A program made the position numbers and the translations under genes. A model generated the notes under the pieces. It did no database searches and was not told where the DNA came from. It saw nothing but the letters and a program-made list of their open reading frames with translations. This document shows, one piece after another, positions 54,957-64,000 of a stretch of 64,000 bases of DNA (position 1 is its first letter; every line of letters starts with the position of its first letter). The DNA is from Strigamia acuminata (lineage: Eukaryota > Arthropoda > Chilopoda > Geophilomorpha > Linotaeniidae): positions 496,001 to 560,000 of the forward strand of contig OX442322.1 in assembly GCA_949358305.1 (NCBI GenBank), written 5' to 3'.

Positions 54957-55193
54957 AAATTTTGGCTCATCTCTGCGCCCCAAAATATAAAATTAGCGGT
55001 TAAACTTTGGTATTTTTAATCCATGCCCCAAAATAAAAAATTAGCGAACACTTTTTGGTATTTTTAATCCACGCCCCAAAAAATAAAAAATTAGCGAACA
55101 CCTTTCTGGTACTTATCCACGCCCCAGAAGATAGAAACTGGCGAACACCTTTCCGGCATTTATCCACGCCCCAGAAGATAGAAATGGGCGACT
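54957..55193 (-). repeat. Tandem repeat in the D leader
   Basis: About five imperfect units of 45-52 bp with a GCCCCA(A/G)AA core, an A-rich stretch and GCGAACAC(C/T)TTT. Three related units occur in A (9373-9515), so the copy number varies between elements. Confidence 0.7.
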
Positions 55194-57362
55194 GGAAGTT
55201 TACTGACACTCCCAAACTAACAAACACAATGCATGGTTCGTCTTTCCCTTCGTGTTCTAAATTATTCACGCCAGAACCAAGTTGAAAAAACTGCGTATAT
55301 CGATTTTTCGTGGCATTTTCCCATCGCGTCCCACAGCTTCGAATGCTAAGGTCGTACGTTTTCCTTTGCGCTGGCGTATACGTCTGCCACCAGGTTTAAC
55401 CCCTGCTGAAAACGCTAAAATCGCGTATTTTAGGCTTCCTTTGGTATAGCTAGCTCAAGCACCAAATTCACACCCAAAACACCATCAAGGTCGCGATAAC
55501 CCTGATGAGGCAAAAATCGACCCAGTCACTTCAGACAAAGAGTGAAGAGAAATCGGTGTCTGAGTCTGGATTAGATTGGGCAGAGTACTGTTGAACACGG
55601 CCCAACGCCAGGATGTGTTAGGTCCACACCCCAGGAGTGTCACATTCCCAATCCAATCCGGACATGAAAATAGAGTAGAGATAGGATAAAAGAAGGGTTT
55701 GAAGAAAAATGTGGCGTGCTTCACAAAGTGACCCACACACAGCACATTGAAAACAAAGATAAAAAAGATGTTGGGCTGGATTCACGGTCTCTTTTCAAAG
55801 CCGCTAGCCACCCAATTCGTGTTTGCTAACATCCCAAGCGCGGTCCGAGAGCAAACACCGTTAGGCTCGACACCCAAGCAGTCCCCTGCAAGGGCCGCCC
55901 TCCCCGCTATCCGAGACCCAATTTCCGCGGTGAGGCAGCAAAATTGACCAAATGTGCCCTAAATGCGCATATAAAACACGAGCGCCAAAATCACGCCAAA
56001 CCGCATCCACCAGTGCCCGGGACGGGGTTGGAAACCCAGTCTCCGTGTGCAGAAAGGAAAGTACGCGTGCTTGCAGCTCAAAAGATTACTCAAACCGCTG
56101 AAACCAGGAATGTACCTCTGGCCAGTAATGAACAGAGCTCCCCTAAATTTACCGCATTAGTTTATCATCGTCCGGGCGAGGCACAGGGCTGAACCGGGAT
56201 ATACTGCACCCAGCAGCATGCCTGCCCACCACAACAACACCACAACCACGTTTTCCGCCAAAAAACACACTCGGAAAGAGCACCAAATCGCCCGACCCAG
56301 GGAAAGAAATAAAAGACTAAATCTACCATTCATGCGGTGTGGTGCCGAACCTCTGAGACACTCAACAGCCACTCCCAACCTGCTTCTAAAACGATGAAGC
56401 TGTACATCCCCAACGCCTCAGACCACAAATTTTGAGCACCCACAAATGGTTCCCTTCCCTATAGGTTGCACACCAAGAAATAAATCATAAAAATAAAATA
56501 AAACGGAATTTAACTTATGTGCTGGCTGGCCAGTGTCACCACAAGATGCCTAAAGGACACATCAAGGTCAGACCCAAACCAAACCAGACACGCAAGAAAA
56601 ACACACCCAAAAAAAAATAAAAATGGCATTTGACTAATGTTTTGGCCGGCTGCTGTTATAACAAAATGGACCTCAATCAGAACAAAAAAAAACAAGTCAA
56701 TCAAACCCTAGCCTGACCAATAAAAAAGAAAAAACGCCACAAAACAAAAGAAAATTGCACAAAGTCCCCAAAAATCCGAGCAATACCCAGCTCAAACCAA
56801 GGAAAAAATGTGGCAGAAGAAAAAACAAATGTTCTCCAACCCGGCACTAAAAATAAACAAACGGTGCAATTGAAAAATGAAAACAAGAGCACTGTGAGGT
56901 CAAGTCGGTGCAAGGGGAGAGAAACACAAAAGAGTGAGCACAATGGCTTGCACCCCTGTGAGTGCCCGAGGGATGAGCAAACTCCCCTCAAACACCCAGA
57001 GAAACACATACCAAAGTGCTTTTGGTTGGTTGCAGTGCGTCTGAAAATAAATTTCAGAGCCCCAACCACACCAGCACTGAGAAAAATACAATTAAAAAAA
57101 CTCTCAGATGAGAAAAATATCCGGTCTCCCACAACTAAACCCACCAGGACCTAAAATGGTCGACAAAACACTCCTCAAATCCCTCAGTCATAAAAAAGCA
57201 CTTAACCCCAAGTCCAAAACAAAAGAAAAGCAAAACAATACAATTGAGCCCCCACCAAGGAGTGAGACAAAATGTAACAAAAACCAGGGCATAAAGTAGA
57301 ACAAAATGCACCCAAAATTCGACACACAAAGCATATGGCGGGAACACAAAAAAAAAATTTTC

Positions 57363-57391
57363 CAAGTTCAAATCTCGGACAGGGCCCTCAA
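57363..57391 (-). promoter_or_regulatory. Candidate primer-binding region of D (unassigned tRNA)
   Basis: Two bases after the LTR the element strand reads TGAGGGCCCTGTCC, continuing to a T-loop complement (GTTCAAATC on the plus strand). The layout suggests pairing with a tRNA 3' end, but TGA replaces TGG and the stem spacing is one base off. A has a close match. The tRNA is not identified. Confidence 0.3.
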
Positions 57392-57392
57392 T

Positions 57393-57951
57393 TGTGACTG
57401 GTATGGTCTCGCCAATGTAATCAGGGGACTAATAACACTGGGTAGGGACGCATACATCACGTAATAATAACAAGATTCCCACAATATTGGTTGGTTGGCC
57501 TTTATTGTCGTTGTCTAGGGGTATGGGGAATCCCGCTACCCGTTGCAAGGGTGCTCGAAGGCACGCCGCACCGGCAACCGACCCGTCACACACTGGGCAT
57601 GAGTCCAATGTGTGACGTGGTCGGTTCAACATTACATTCATGCTGTACTTACCTACAGCCCGCAGTGACCACTCATGGAGGCTGTATTGGGTGGTGAACC
57701 CAGATACTGAGCATCGCTGTGGTGAATGGGAAGGAGATGCAGAGTCCTCACAGCCGGAACAGACTTGTCCTCTCGATGACTACAACTGGAGCTCCTACCA
57801 CACGACCGTCCTGGTCGGTGTCCGCACTCTCTCTCCATCTCCTCCCACACCACTCCGCTCCCTCCTTCCCCCGGGCTAGATCACTTTCCCCAATCAGGGG
57901 GTGATCTTGGGGCCGCACGGTGGTGTGTGGCAGTGACGTGGGTCACCCCAG
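57393..57951 (-). repeat. 5' LTR of element D, lacking its last 17 bp
   Basis: Aligns with 43972-44530 with about ten mismatches. The final GTGGCCAGACGGTCACA of the other copy is missing, and Copia coding sequence starts at the next base. Confidence 0.88.
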
Positions 57952-58924
57952 TCGACGATCTTTATAAATCATTTCAATTAATACGTCATTTACTTCCCAA
58001 ATATCAGACGATTGTGCAGACCATTTACAGATGGGACGACACCAAGTTTACCCTAGATCTAGTTGAAGCTGAGTTAGTGGCTGAGGAGGGACGCATTGTC
58101 CAAGTCAAGCGTGATGCTGGTGAGCAAGCCATCCAAGGGGCCTTTGGTCTGGATGACCGAGCAAAGCCGAAAGGCACCGATGGATTCCGAGGCAAAGATC
58201 GTGGACCTGGGCGGGGCGGTCGAAACGCACGTCCAGGTGGAGGATCTTCAATTCGGGGGCCGTGCCACCGATGCCATAGGACCGGACATTGGGCACGTGA
58301 TTGCTCAGCGAGGATCATTTTGCCTGAACCACAAGCGGCGTTTGGTGATGATGCGTCAGATGATCTGACAGCCAAGTTCCGCAAACTGGGATATTTAACT
58401 GAATTGTTCGAGACAGAGGTGATCACAACAGAAAAATGTGATACCGAATGGGTTTGCGATATCGGCGCTACTAGCCTCTTTTGCAAGAACAAAGAGTACT
58501 GTTTCCGCTTTAAACCGGTGACAAATGGAAGAATTATGCAGGCGGGCAAGTCATCCTCTATTCAGATAGAAGGTGTCGGCGACGTATCCGTCAATTGTGC
58601 TTTTGGACCCAATACAAAACCAGTGATTTTGCGTAATGTCTTCTACGCATCGACTTACGACGAAACATGATTTCGGCATCGAAGTTGGATGAGGCAGGCT
58701 GTAAAGCCAGCATTGGCTCTGGTCGTGTACGACTTTACATTGGCGAAGATTTTGTTCCTGTTATGGAGGCGACCAAGAAAGGAAGTTTATATTTTGTGAG
58801 ATTGGCAAATGGCGGTTTTTGTCCACAATCTGACATGCAGAATGTGTCAACTGCTCTGACGGCCGACCCACCTTCCAAGAACATCGCCATGTGTTTGCTC
58901 CAAATTCCAACATACCCCCTCTGA
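57952..58924 (+). pseudogene. Ty1/Copia fragment: gag, protease, pre-integrase
   Basis: The open frame begins inside the D LTR and enters Copia gag (LPKYQTIVQTIYRW) at the junction, so the 5' end is truncated. It contains one CCHC knuckle (CHRCHRTGHWARDC), then a protease with CDIGATSLF, where DSGAT is usual. A frameshift near 58660 is followed by MISASKLDEAGC, the pre-integrase region. It breaks off near 58924. Polarity is opposite to the Gypsy elements. The missing later part may be the RT fragment at 63583-64000. Confidence 0.8.
58885..58910 (+). repeat. 26-bp imperfect direct repeat, left copy
   Basis: Matches 63555-63580 at 23 of 26 bases, the three differences being C/T. Both copies read AMCLL...IP in the same Copia frame. 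They flank the 4.6 kb that split the plus-strand Copia. Confidence 0.5.
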
Positions 58925-59072
58925 GCATCACATGGTCTAAGCCTGTCAGGAGAATAACCTGAATACGCTGTAACCCCGACACTGCCCATTATTCTAACTG
59001 CACCCCGAAAATGCATTGAATTCGTGAATCCCAACAAACATCAGACAAACACCATCAAAGCCTAAACAATGT

Positions 59073-62000
59073 TTATAGGCTAAGGTCCATAGAGTTATCT
59101 CTAATGAATTCTAAATATTTGGACTCAATCCACCGCTTGTTAGAAACGAGATATGCCGGGTGCATTGGATCCTTATTACAAAAGTCAAACAGGCTCGAAT
59201 CAAATTCATAACCTTCTGCAGTACACCACTCCTTCACGTCATCTATATTGTGTGTTCGGTCATCACTCGGTGAAGTATAGATAACACTGTTCTGTTCTGT
59301 GTGATTACCTACTTGACGCGTTATGGATTGCCTCCACCACCAATTCATGTTCAATTTTTGTTTAACAATGTCGTTTCCAGCTGTGAAACTTAAATGTTGT
59401 TTCATCTCAGTGACCGTTTTGTCTAATATTGGCTCATCAACCGTTAATTGACATTCATCGTCCTTTGTTGCTGATAAAACAGCATGCTTACGTTTCTTAC
59501 GTCCCTTTTTCCTTTGCTTTGTCTTGTTATATTCCCCCTCTGCGCTTACAGACCCACAATAATTCCAATCAACCAAACCAGTTGTCAGACTTGGGAGAAT
59601 TTCTAATGACAAATTAATTTCCTCTTTACTGAAACTCCGTTCTTGTTCCAATTTTTTCGGTTTCTTTTTAATCTCCCCTTCTGTCTCAATCATTCTCCCC
59701 TCACTTAATGATGGGAAAATTTCATCTTCTACTGTGTTCACTAAGAAGGAAGACTCCTGCTCACAAGTGAGGCTCTCACAAAACTTTTCCTAAACGTTTC
59801 CCCTCGTTTCTTACACTTTCACATTTATTAATGTCGACTTCTTCACTTAACAACAATAGGGGATATTCTAAATTCAACAAGCCTAATGTTGAGGGGACTT
59901 CCTGATGAGGGGATATTGGCACCCCAACCTTCGATGGAATTTCAGCTTCCAAATTCTCAATGCAATTCTCAATGTTAAAAATTTCTAGAGAGGGTTTTAA
60001 TTCCTCCTCGTGCCAATAACTCCACTCATGTATCTGTGCCGTATTTGTTTGAACAAATCTGTTCCTTGCTTGGTCCCAGACCCGGTATTTCTTATTAGAT
60101 GTCGAATACCCAACTAAGGCGCCCACCCAGGAACACCTTCCCATTGTTAATGTGGAAAACTCTAACACTCGATCCCATGCATCTGAGATGCCGTACCGAT
60201 ACACATTGGTCATACAATACGTTGTATGGGGTTTCCCATTCTAAATCAATCCTGGGGGCTCTATTTCTTAAGTATGTTATTGTGTTGGCTAGTTCCAACC
60301 ACAAATAACTTGGAAATTTATTTTTTACAATCAAACTTTCCATCCCGCTTATGATGTTTGCATTAGCCCTCTCAGAGATGGAGTCAGCCATTGGGCTATC
60401 TGAATCTACACTATTAGTTGCAATACCGAAATTTGTCATTACTTCTACCCATGCTGCTAATTCTTCTGTGGAAATATCCATCCCAGGGCCCAAATAAACT
60501 CTATTCACGGTTCCTTGCAAGCATTTAATTTCACTTAGCCAATCTTGAAATTCTAGTAAAATGCTGTTTTCCTTTAATGGTTTAAACCATGGGAATTTAG
60601 AACAATCATCAACTATAATGATATATATTTATCTCGAGTTGGAGCCCTCCAAACACTCAAATGTATAGCTTCTAAAGCTTTCTTGTCGGCATCTCTTCGT
60701 GTCGGGCAAATATTTGTATTTGCAAAGTCTCCTGTTATAGGGGTGGTCCTCGTGTCTTCTAATCGGACACCAAAAACGTTTCGTGATCCATTCATGGCAT
60801 AAACACTTTCCTCATTCAAATACCCCATCCGGGTATGCCACAATGAGAATGGAAGAACCCTGTCTTTGTTAAACTTTCCATTCCTAGAATTCCCTTTCTG
60901 GTCAACTGGACAGGAACGCACTTCCGGATGGCAGAATTTGGCCGTCTGGCTTCGACTCCAACTTTCTTTCTCCGGCACGGTTCCCTCGGCATGGGAAGCG
61001 CCGACGAAGGGATTTGCCTTCCATCGGGTGCCCGAGCGTGCCTACCAGAATTCAAGGGACCATTCTGTTCAATCCCTGTTGTCATATTTGACTTTTGGTT
61101 ATTCAAACCCATTTTAGACTTCTCTGAAATCTCTTTCAAAGGACCTATTCTATTTGGATTCCCCTCTCTCTGTCTATTTCGAACCCGGTTCGAAAATTCC
61201 ATCTTTGCAAATCTATTTGCATTTCTATTGCTTTGACTATTGCCATTAAGGGGGTCACCACCTTTAATTGTGGTTGCACAATCCAATCTTTTATTAAGTT
61301 TCTTCAATCTCCTGGTCTGTTTTAGAGAAGTGGGATTTTTTTCTTTTGTTTTTACAAAAACCCTTTGTTCTTTCTGTTTACAAGAACCTTGAATGTTAAT
61401 TTGATTAACTTTGTCCCCCTCGTTCCTTTTATTCCGAACCTGGTTCGAATAATTTGTTCCTGTCAAACCAGGCCTAATTTCTTTTTTTGTTTGACAAAAC
61501 TAAGGGGGTTACCACATTTAACTGTGATGAAATTCAATTTCTTATTTCCATTTCTAGCTTTTATTTGAACCTTGTTCAAAAATTCTAAATTTCCGTCTCT
61601 ATGTTGGAATTTGATGTTCTGTACATCATCATTTGAAATTATGCTCAAATCATTCAAGTCATCCGAAGTCCTATTCGAATCAACCATTTCATTGCCCTGT
61701 TTTAAATTACTAGTGCTCCGCACTTCATTATTCCAATGCCCATTCATCTCATTCGCACGCATTTTGCAAGTTGCTAGCCTTAAATCAACAATGCCCTTAA
61801 TCACAGTATGTAAGTTATCTGTTAGTGCGCTCTTATTTACTAAATACATTAGTAACAATACAATTTTATCCGAATCTAGATCGGAATTCAAATCTAAAAA
61901 TTCTATCTCATCTCGGAGAACATCAATTTTCTCTACCAATTGTTCATTGAGTGCGTTACGCACTACCTGTCCGTTAAAGACATTCTGTTTGTGTGTTTTC

Positions 62001-62215
62001 ATCTCTAATTGCCTTTTGTGTCCATTATCCAATGCTTCTTTGTTGCGGGCATTCACATTGTCTGTTACAGACCTTCTCGTCGCACAAAATACCGTTTGTA
62101 CAAAACGTGTACCACACAACCACACCACACTCACTAATAAATTTAGTGACGGCACAAAACACATTGCTTCAATTATTTGCAGCACTTGCACGAAAAATAT
62201 ACATACTCTTGACAA
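59073..62215 (-). pseudogene. Ty1/Copia fragment, minus strand: pre-integrase, integrase, RT start
   Basis: Broken into several frames. 60978-60613 has the pre-integrase LWHTRMGYLNEESV and an integrase start (ALEAIHLSVWRAP). After a frameshift near 60625 comes the integrase core (IVDDCSKFPWFKPL, then ISERANANIISGMESL and YLRNRAP) to 60095. After another shift, WVGALVGYSTSNKKYRVWD (60213-59776). 59741-59073 ends with RWIESKYLEFIRDN, the usual first part of the Copia RT, and stops there. The second catalytic aspartate of integrase seems replaced (GPGMD where DNGGE is usual). The upstream frames 62215-60816 are asparagine/lysine-rich and show no zinc knuckle or protease, so the gag part is not recognised. 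Confidence 0.68.
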
Positions 62216-63582
62216 ATCACACCAAAAACAAGATTTTCCCTACCAAAACTTAAGGAGAAAAGAAATACACAACTTCCCGTGGGCAAATCTCACTAAGTGA
62301 GATGAACAACTCCACCCAGTATTTCCCAAGTTCTGACCAGTGCACCTGGGCCCGCGGGACACTTGGTGGCCAGAAATAGCCTGTGTGGAAATAGGATTCC
62401 GCTACGCGACTGCGTAAAGGGCGGAAAACGAAGGGACCCCAAAACAAAACCTTATAATTAACGACAACCCAAATAATCAAACAATAAAATGTTGGCATGT
62501 TGTCTTCTTTGCGGAGTTTTTGCGTCGCAAAATCCCACGTTGAAGCCGTTGTAACGTCGATCCGAAACGCTGAAATTCACTTGTGCATCTGACACAAGAC
62601 TTAACCTGTCCCACGATGCACTGATACCCGCTACGGGCCAATCCGTGATGCGTTTGTGCCTGTCGCACCAAACGCGTCCAAAAATCTAGTAATGTTTGCC
62701 GAAAATCCCGTGACGTCGTCCAGATGTCTGTCGGTGCTTCGGTAAACTTCTACCTGACGTTATTCCACGTAGGAATAATTCCGAACACACGCTGACGGCG
62801 ATTTTCCTCGTTTTTCACCAGCTTGGCATGGGCGGCGCCATTTTGAATTTGGCTGCTCCGCACATCTCGGTGAAAAATCGGCAAAAACAACAAAATTAAT
62901 TCTTATTTCGATAAATAATGAGTTCCTACGGTTTCTAGGTGATCCAGTCGTGTTCCTACACGATTCCACAGCCGAATTCCGCCAAAATCTCGACACTTTA
63001 GGGTCGAATGCGACGCCGCTAGTTCGTAGCGTGTCTCGTTGCTCCAAAATTGCTGGAAACCGGCCCAAATCACTTGTTTGTCGTGTCCCGGACACGAAAA
63101 TCTTCTCAGTCCACCGAAATACGTTTCCTAAACGTCTTTGAATCGGTGGGCACATATTTAATATGCGAATCGTGCTTCAAAGTGGTGGCTGACATCTTTA
63201 TTTGTCAGAAAACAGAAAGCAAGTGATTTGACTTGGGATTTGTTCTCCACAAATCTACACGTCATAAAAGGTAAGAACAAATCAATTTGACAACAGAATT
63301 GATTTGTCCTTTACATAACCAATATAAAAGACTCATACTATCAATTGATAGCAGACCAAAAATAACTAAACAATCAGCTCTTTCGAGCAGACGACGCAAA
63401 CGTTAAATATCGCAAATCATGTGCCAATTGACATAACGTAACACGCAATAAAAGTCAATAGCAATTGACACCCGACATCGAGACAAGAATACAATATGAA
63501 CGCAATGCGCCGTTGTCGCACTATATCCGGAAACATGCGACAATCACAGGTTCACGCCATGTGCTTGCTCTAAATCCCAAGA
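62216..63582. other. Unclassified DNA between Copia fragments
   Basis: About 1.4 kb. By position it may include the leader or LTR of the minus-strand Copia. A minus-strand frame of 131 codons (63155-62760) has no recognised domain. AATATAAAAGAC near 63320-63332 on the plus strand is TATA-box-like. No firm feature. Confidence 0.35.
63555..63580 (+). repeat. 26-bp imperfect direct repeat, right copy
   Basis: See 58885-58910. It leads directly into the Copia RT fragment and contains an in-frame TAA where the left copy has CAA. Confidence 0.5.
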
Positions 63583-64000
63583 AAATGCGCATACCTTTAT
63601 GCCAATCTTCATGAGACTATCTTTATGACTCAACCACAAGGCTACATAAAAGCCGGTCAAGAACACCTTCTCTGAAGACTGATTAAAGCCATCTATGGAC
63701 TCCACCAGTCTGGCCGTGAATAGAATTCTGAGCTGAACCAGGTTCTCCGGAAACTCGGTTTTGTGAGACTTGATTGGTGTAATTGCGTGTACAAGTTGGA
63801 CAATGACGTCATCATTATTGTATACGTTGATGACATGGTCATCTTCGGAAGGACCTTAAAGCATGCTATGGATGCCATCTCCCTTATACAGAAGCATTTT
63901 GACTTAGTAATTTTGGGTGAAACTTAAAAACTGCTTGGCATCCAATTTGAGTTCCTTGGAAAAGTTGGCATCCAGATTCATCAACGTGCGCTCATCACAA
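63583..64000 (+). pseudogene. Ty1/Copia reverse transcriptase fragment, runs off the window
   Basis: Translation in one frame from 63583 gives successive Copia RT landmarks: AYLYANLHETIFMTQPQGYI, LIKAIYGLHQSGRE, VYVDDMVIFG (catalytic YVDD at 63823-63834) and LLGIQFEF. Stop codons at 63673, 63721 (where tryptophan is usual) and 63925 show it is dead, although YVDD is intact. Orientation and degree of decay suit the downstream half of the plus-strand Copia at 57952-58924, minus its integrase. Confidence 0.82.

Larger units (their letters stand above)
54503..57392 (-). other. Leader of element D
   Basis: An unusually long 2.9-kb non-coding stretch between the LTR and gag, related over much of its length to the two leader parts of A. 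It holds the tandem repeat at 54957-55193. Many short frames exist in the A-rich part but none has a recognisable domain. Confidence 0.55.
43972..57951 (-). mobile_element. Ty3/Gypsy element D, family of A, decayed
   Basis: In the minus direction: 5' LTR lacking its last 17 bp (57393-57951), 2.9-kb leader, gag, pol, internal promoter and start exon, ORF3, polypurine tract, 3' LTR (43972-44547). About 14 kb. The LTRs differ at roughly ten of 559 positions, more than in A, B or C. One nonsense codon and one frameshift in pol and one nonsense codon in ORF3 inactivate it. Confidence 0.88.

Noticed and set aside
57363-57391. A tRNA gene, suggested by GTTCAAATC
   Set aside because: Only the 3' half resembles a tRNA; no D-arm or anticodon arm upstream. 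Better read as a possible primer-site complement.
1-64000. CRISPR array, operon or bacterial-type regulation
   Set aside because: No spaced identical repeats, no ribosome-binding-site pattern; all gene content is eukaryotic retroelement.

Overview
The window is eukaryotic repeat DNA, most likely from an invertebrate animal (possibly an arthropod; low confidence). No convincing host gene, rRNA, tRNA or CRISPR was seen. Almost everything is LTR retrotransposon, stacked and nested. The evidence is retroviral-type gag, protease, reverse transcriptase (RT), RNase H and integrase domains, paired LTRs with TG...CA ends, polypurine tracts, primer-binding sites complementary to tRNA-Gln, and a 4-bp target duplication.

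Layout. Four related Ty3/Gypsy elements of about 14 kb lie on the minus strand, here called A, B, C and D. Positions 1-810 are the leader of a further A copy joined in tandem through a shared LTR (811-1403). Element A fills 811-10188 and resumes at 38998-40626. Element C (10189-37914) interrupts A. Element B (10825-24812) interrupts the 3' LTR of C. Positions 37915-38997 are unexplained filler. Positions 40627-43971 hold a broken unrecognised gene and empty DNA. Element D spans 43972-57951. A plus-strand Copia fragment (57952-58924, resuming near 63583-64000) abuts D's truncated LTR and is split by a minus-strand Copia fragment (59073-62215) and unclassified DNA.

How the genes work together. 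B and C carry intact gag, then pol in the -1 frame behind the slippery heptamer A AAA AAC at the gag stop. Their LTRs and tRNA-Gln primer sites complete a standard copying machine. B has two LTRs that read as identical and looks recently inserted. D has all domains but is broken by a nonsense codon and a frameshift. A has lost most of gag and integrase and has an altered RT active site.

The unexpected part is a third gene (ORF3) between pol and the 3' LTR in all four elements. It has no signal peptide or membrane segment, so it is not an envelope. It encodes a zinc-ribbon protein with DnaJ-like CxxCxG pairs. In B and C eight landmark positions keep exactly the same spacing. In A and D the gene appears to have its own promoter (CRE site, two CCAAT boxes about 30 bp apart), a tiny start exon ending ATG-A(A/G)G|GT, an intron, and a main exon that joins in phase. 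In A, ORF3 stays open for 768 codons while pol is ruined. This ORF3 system is the best candidate for something undescribed.
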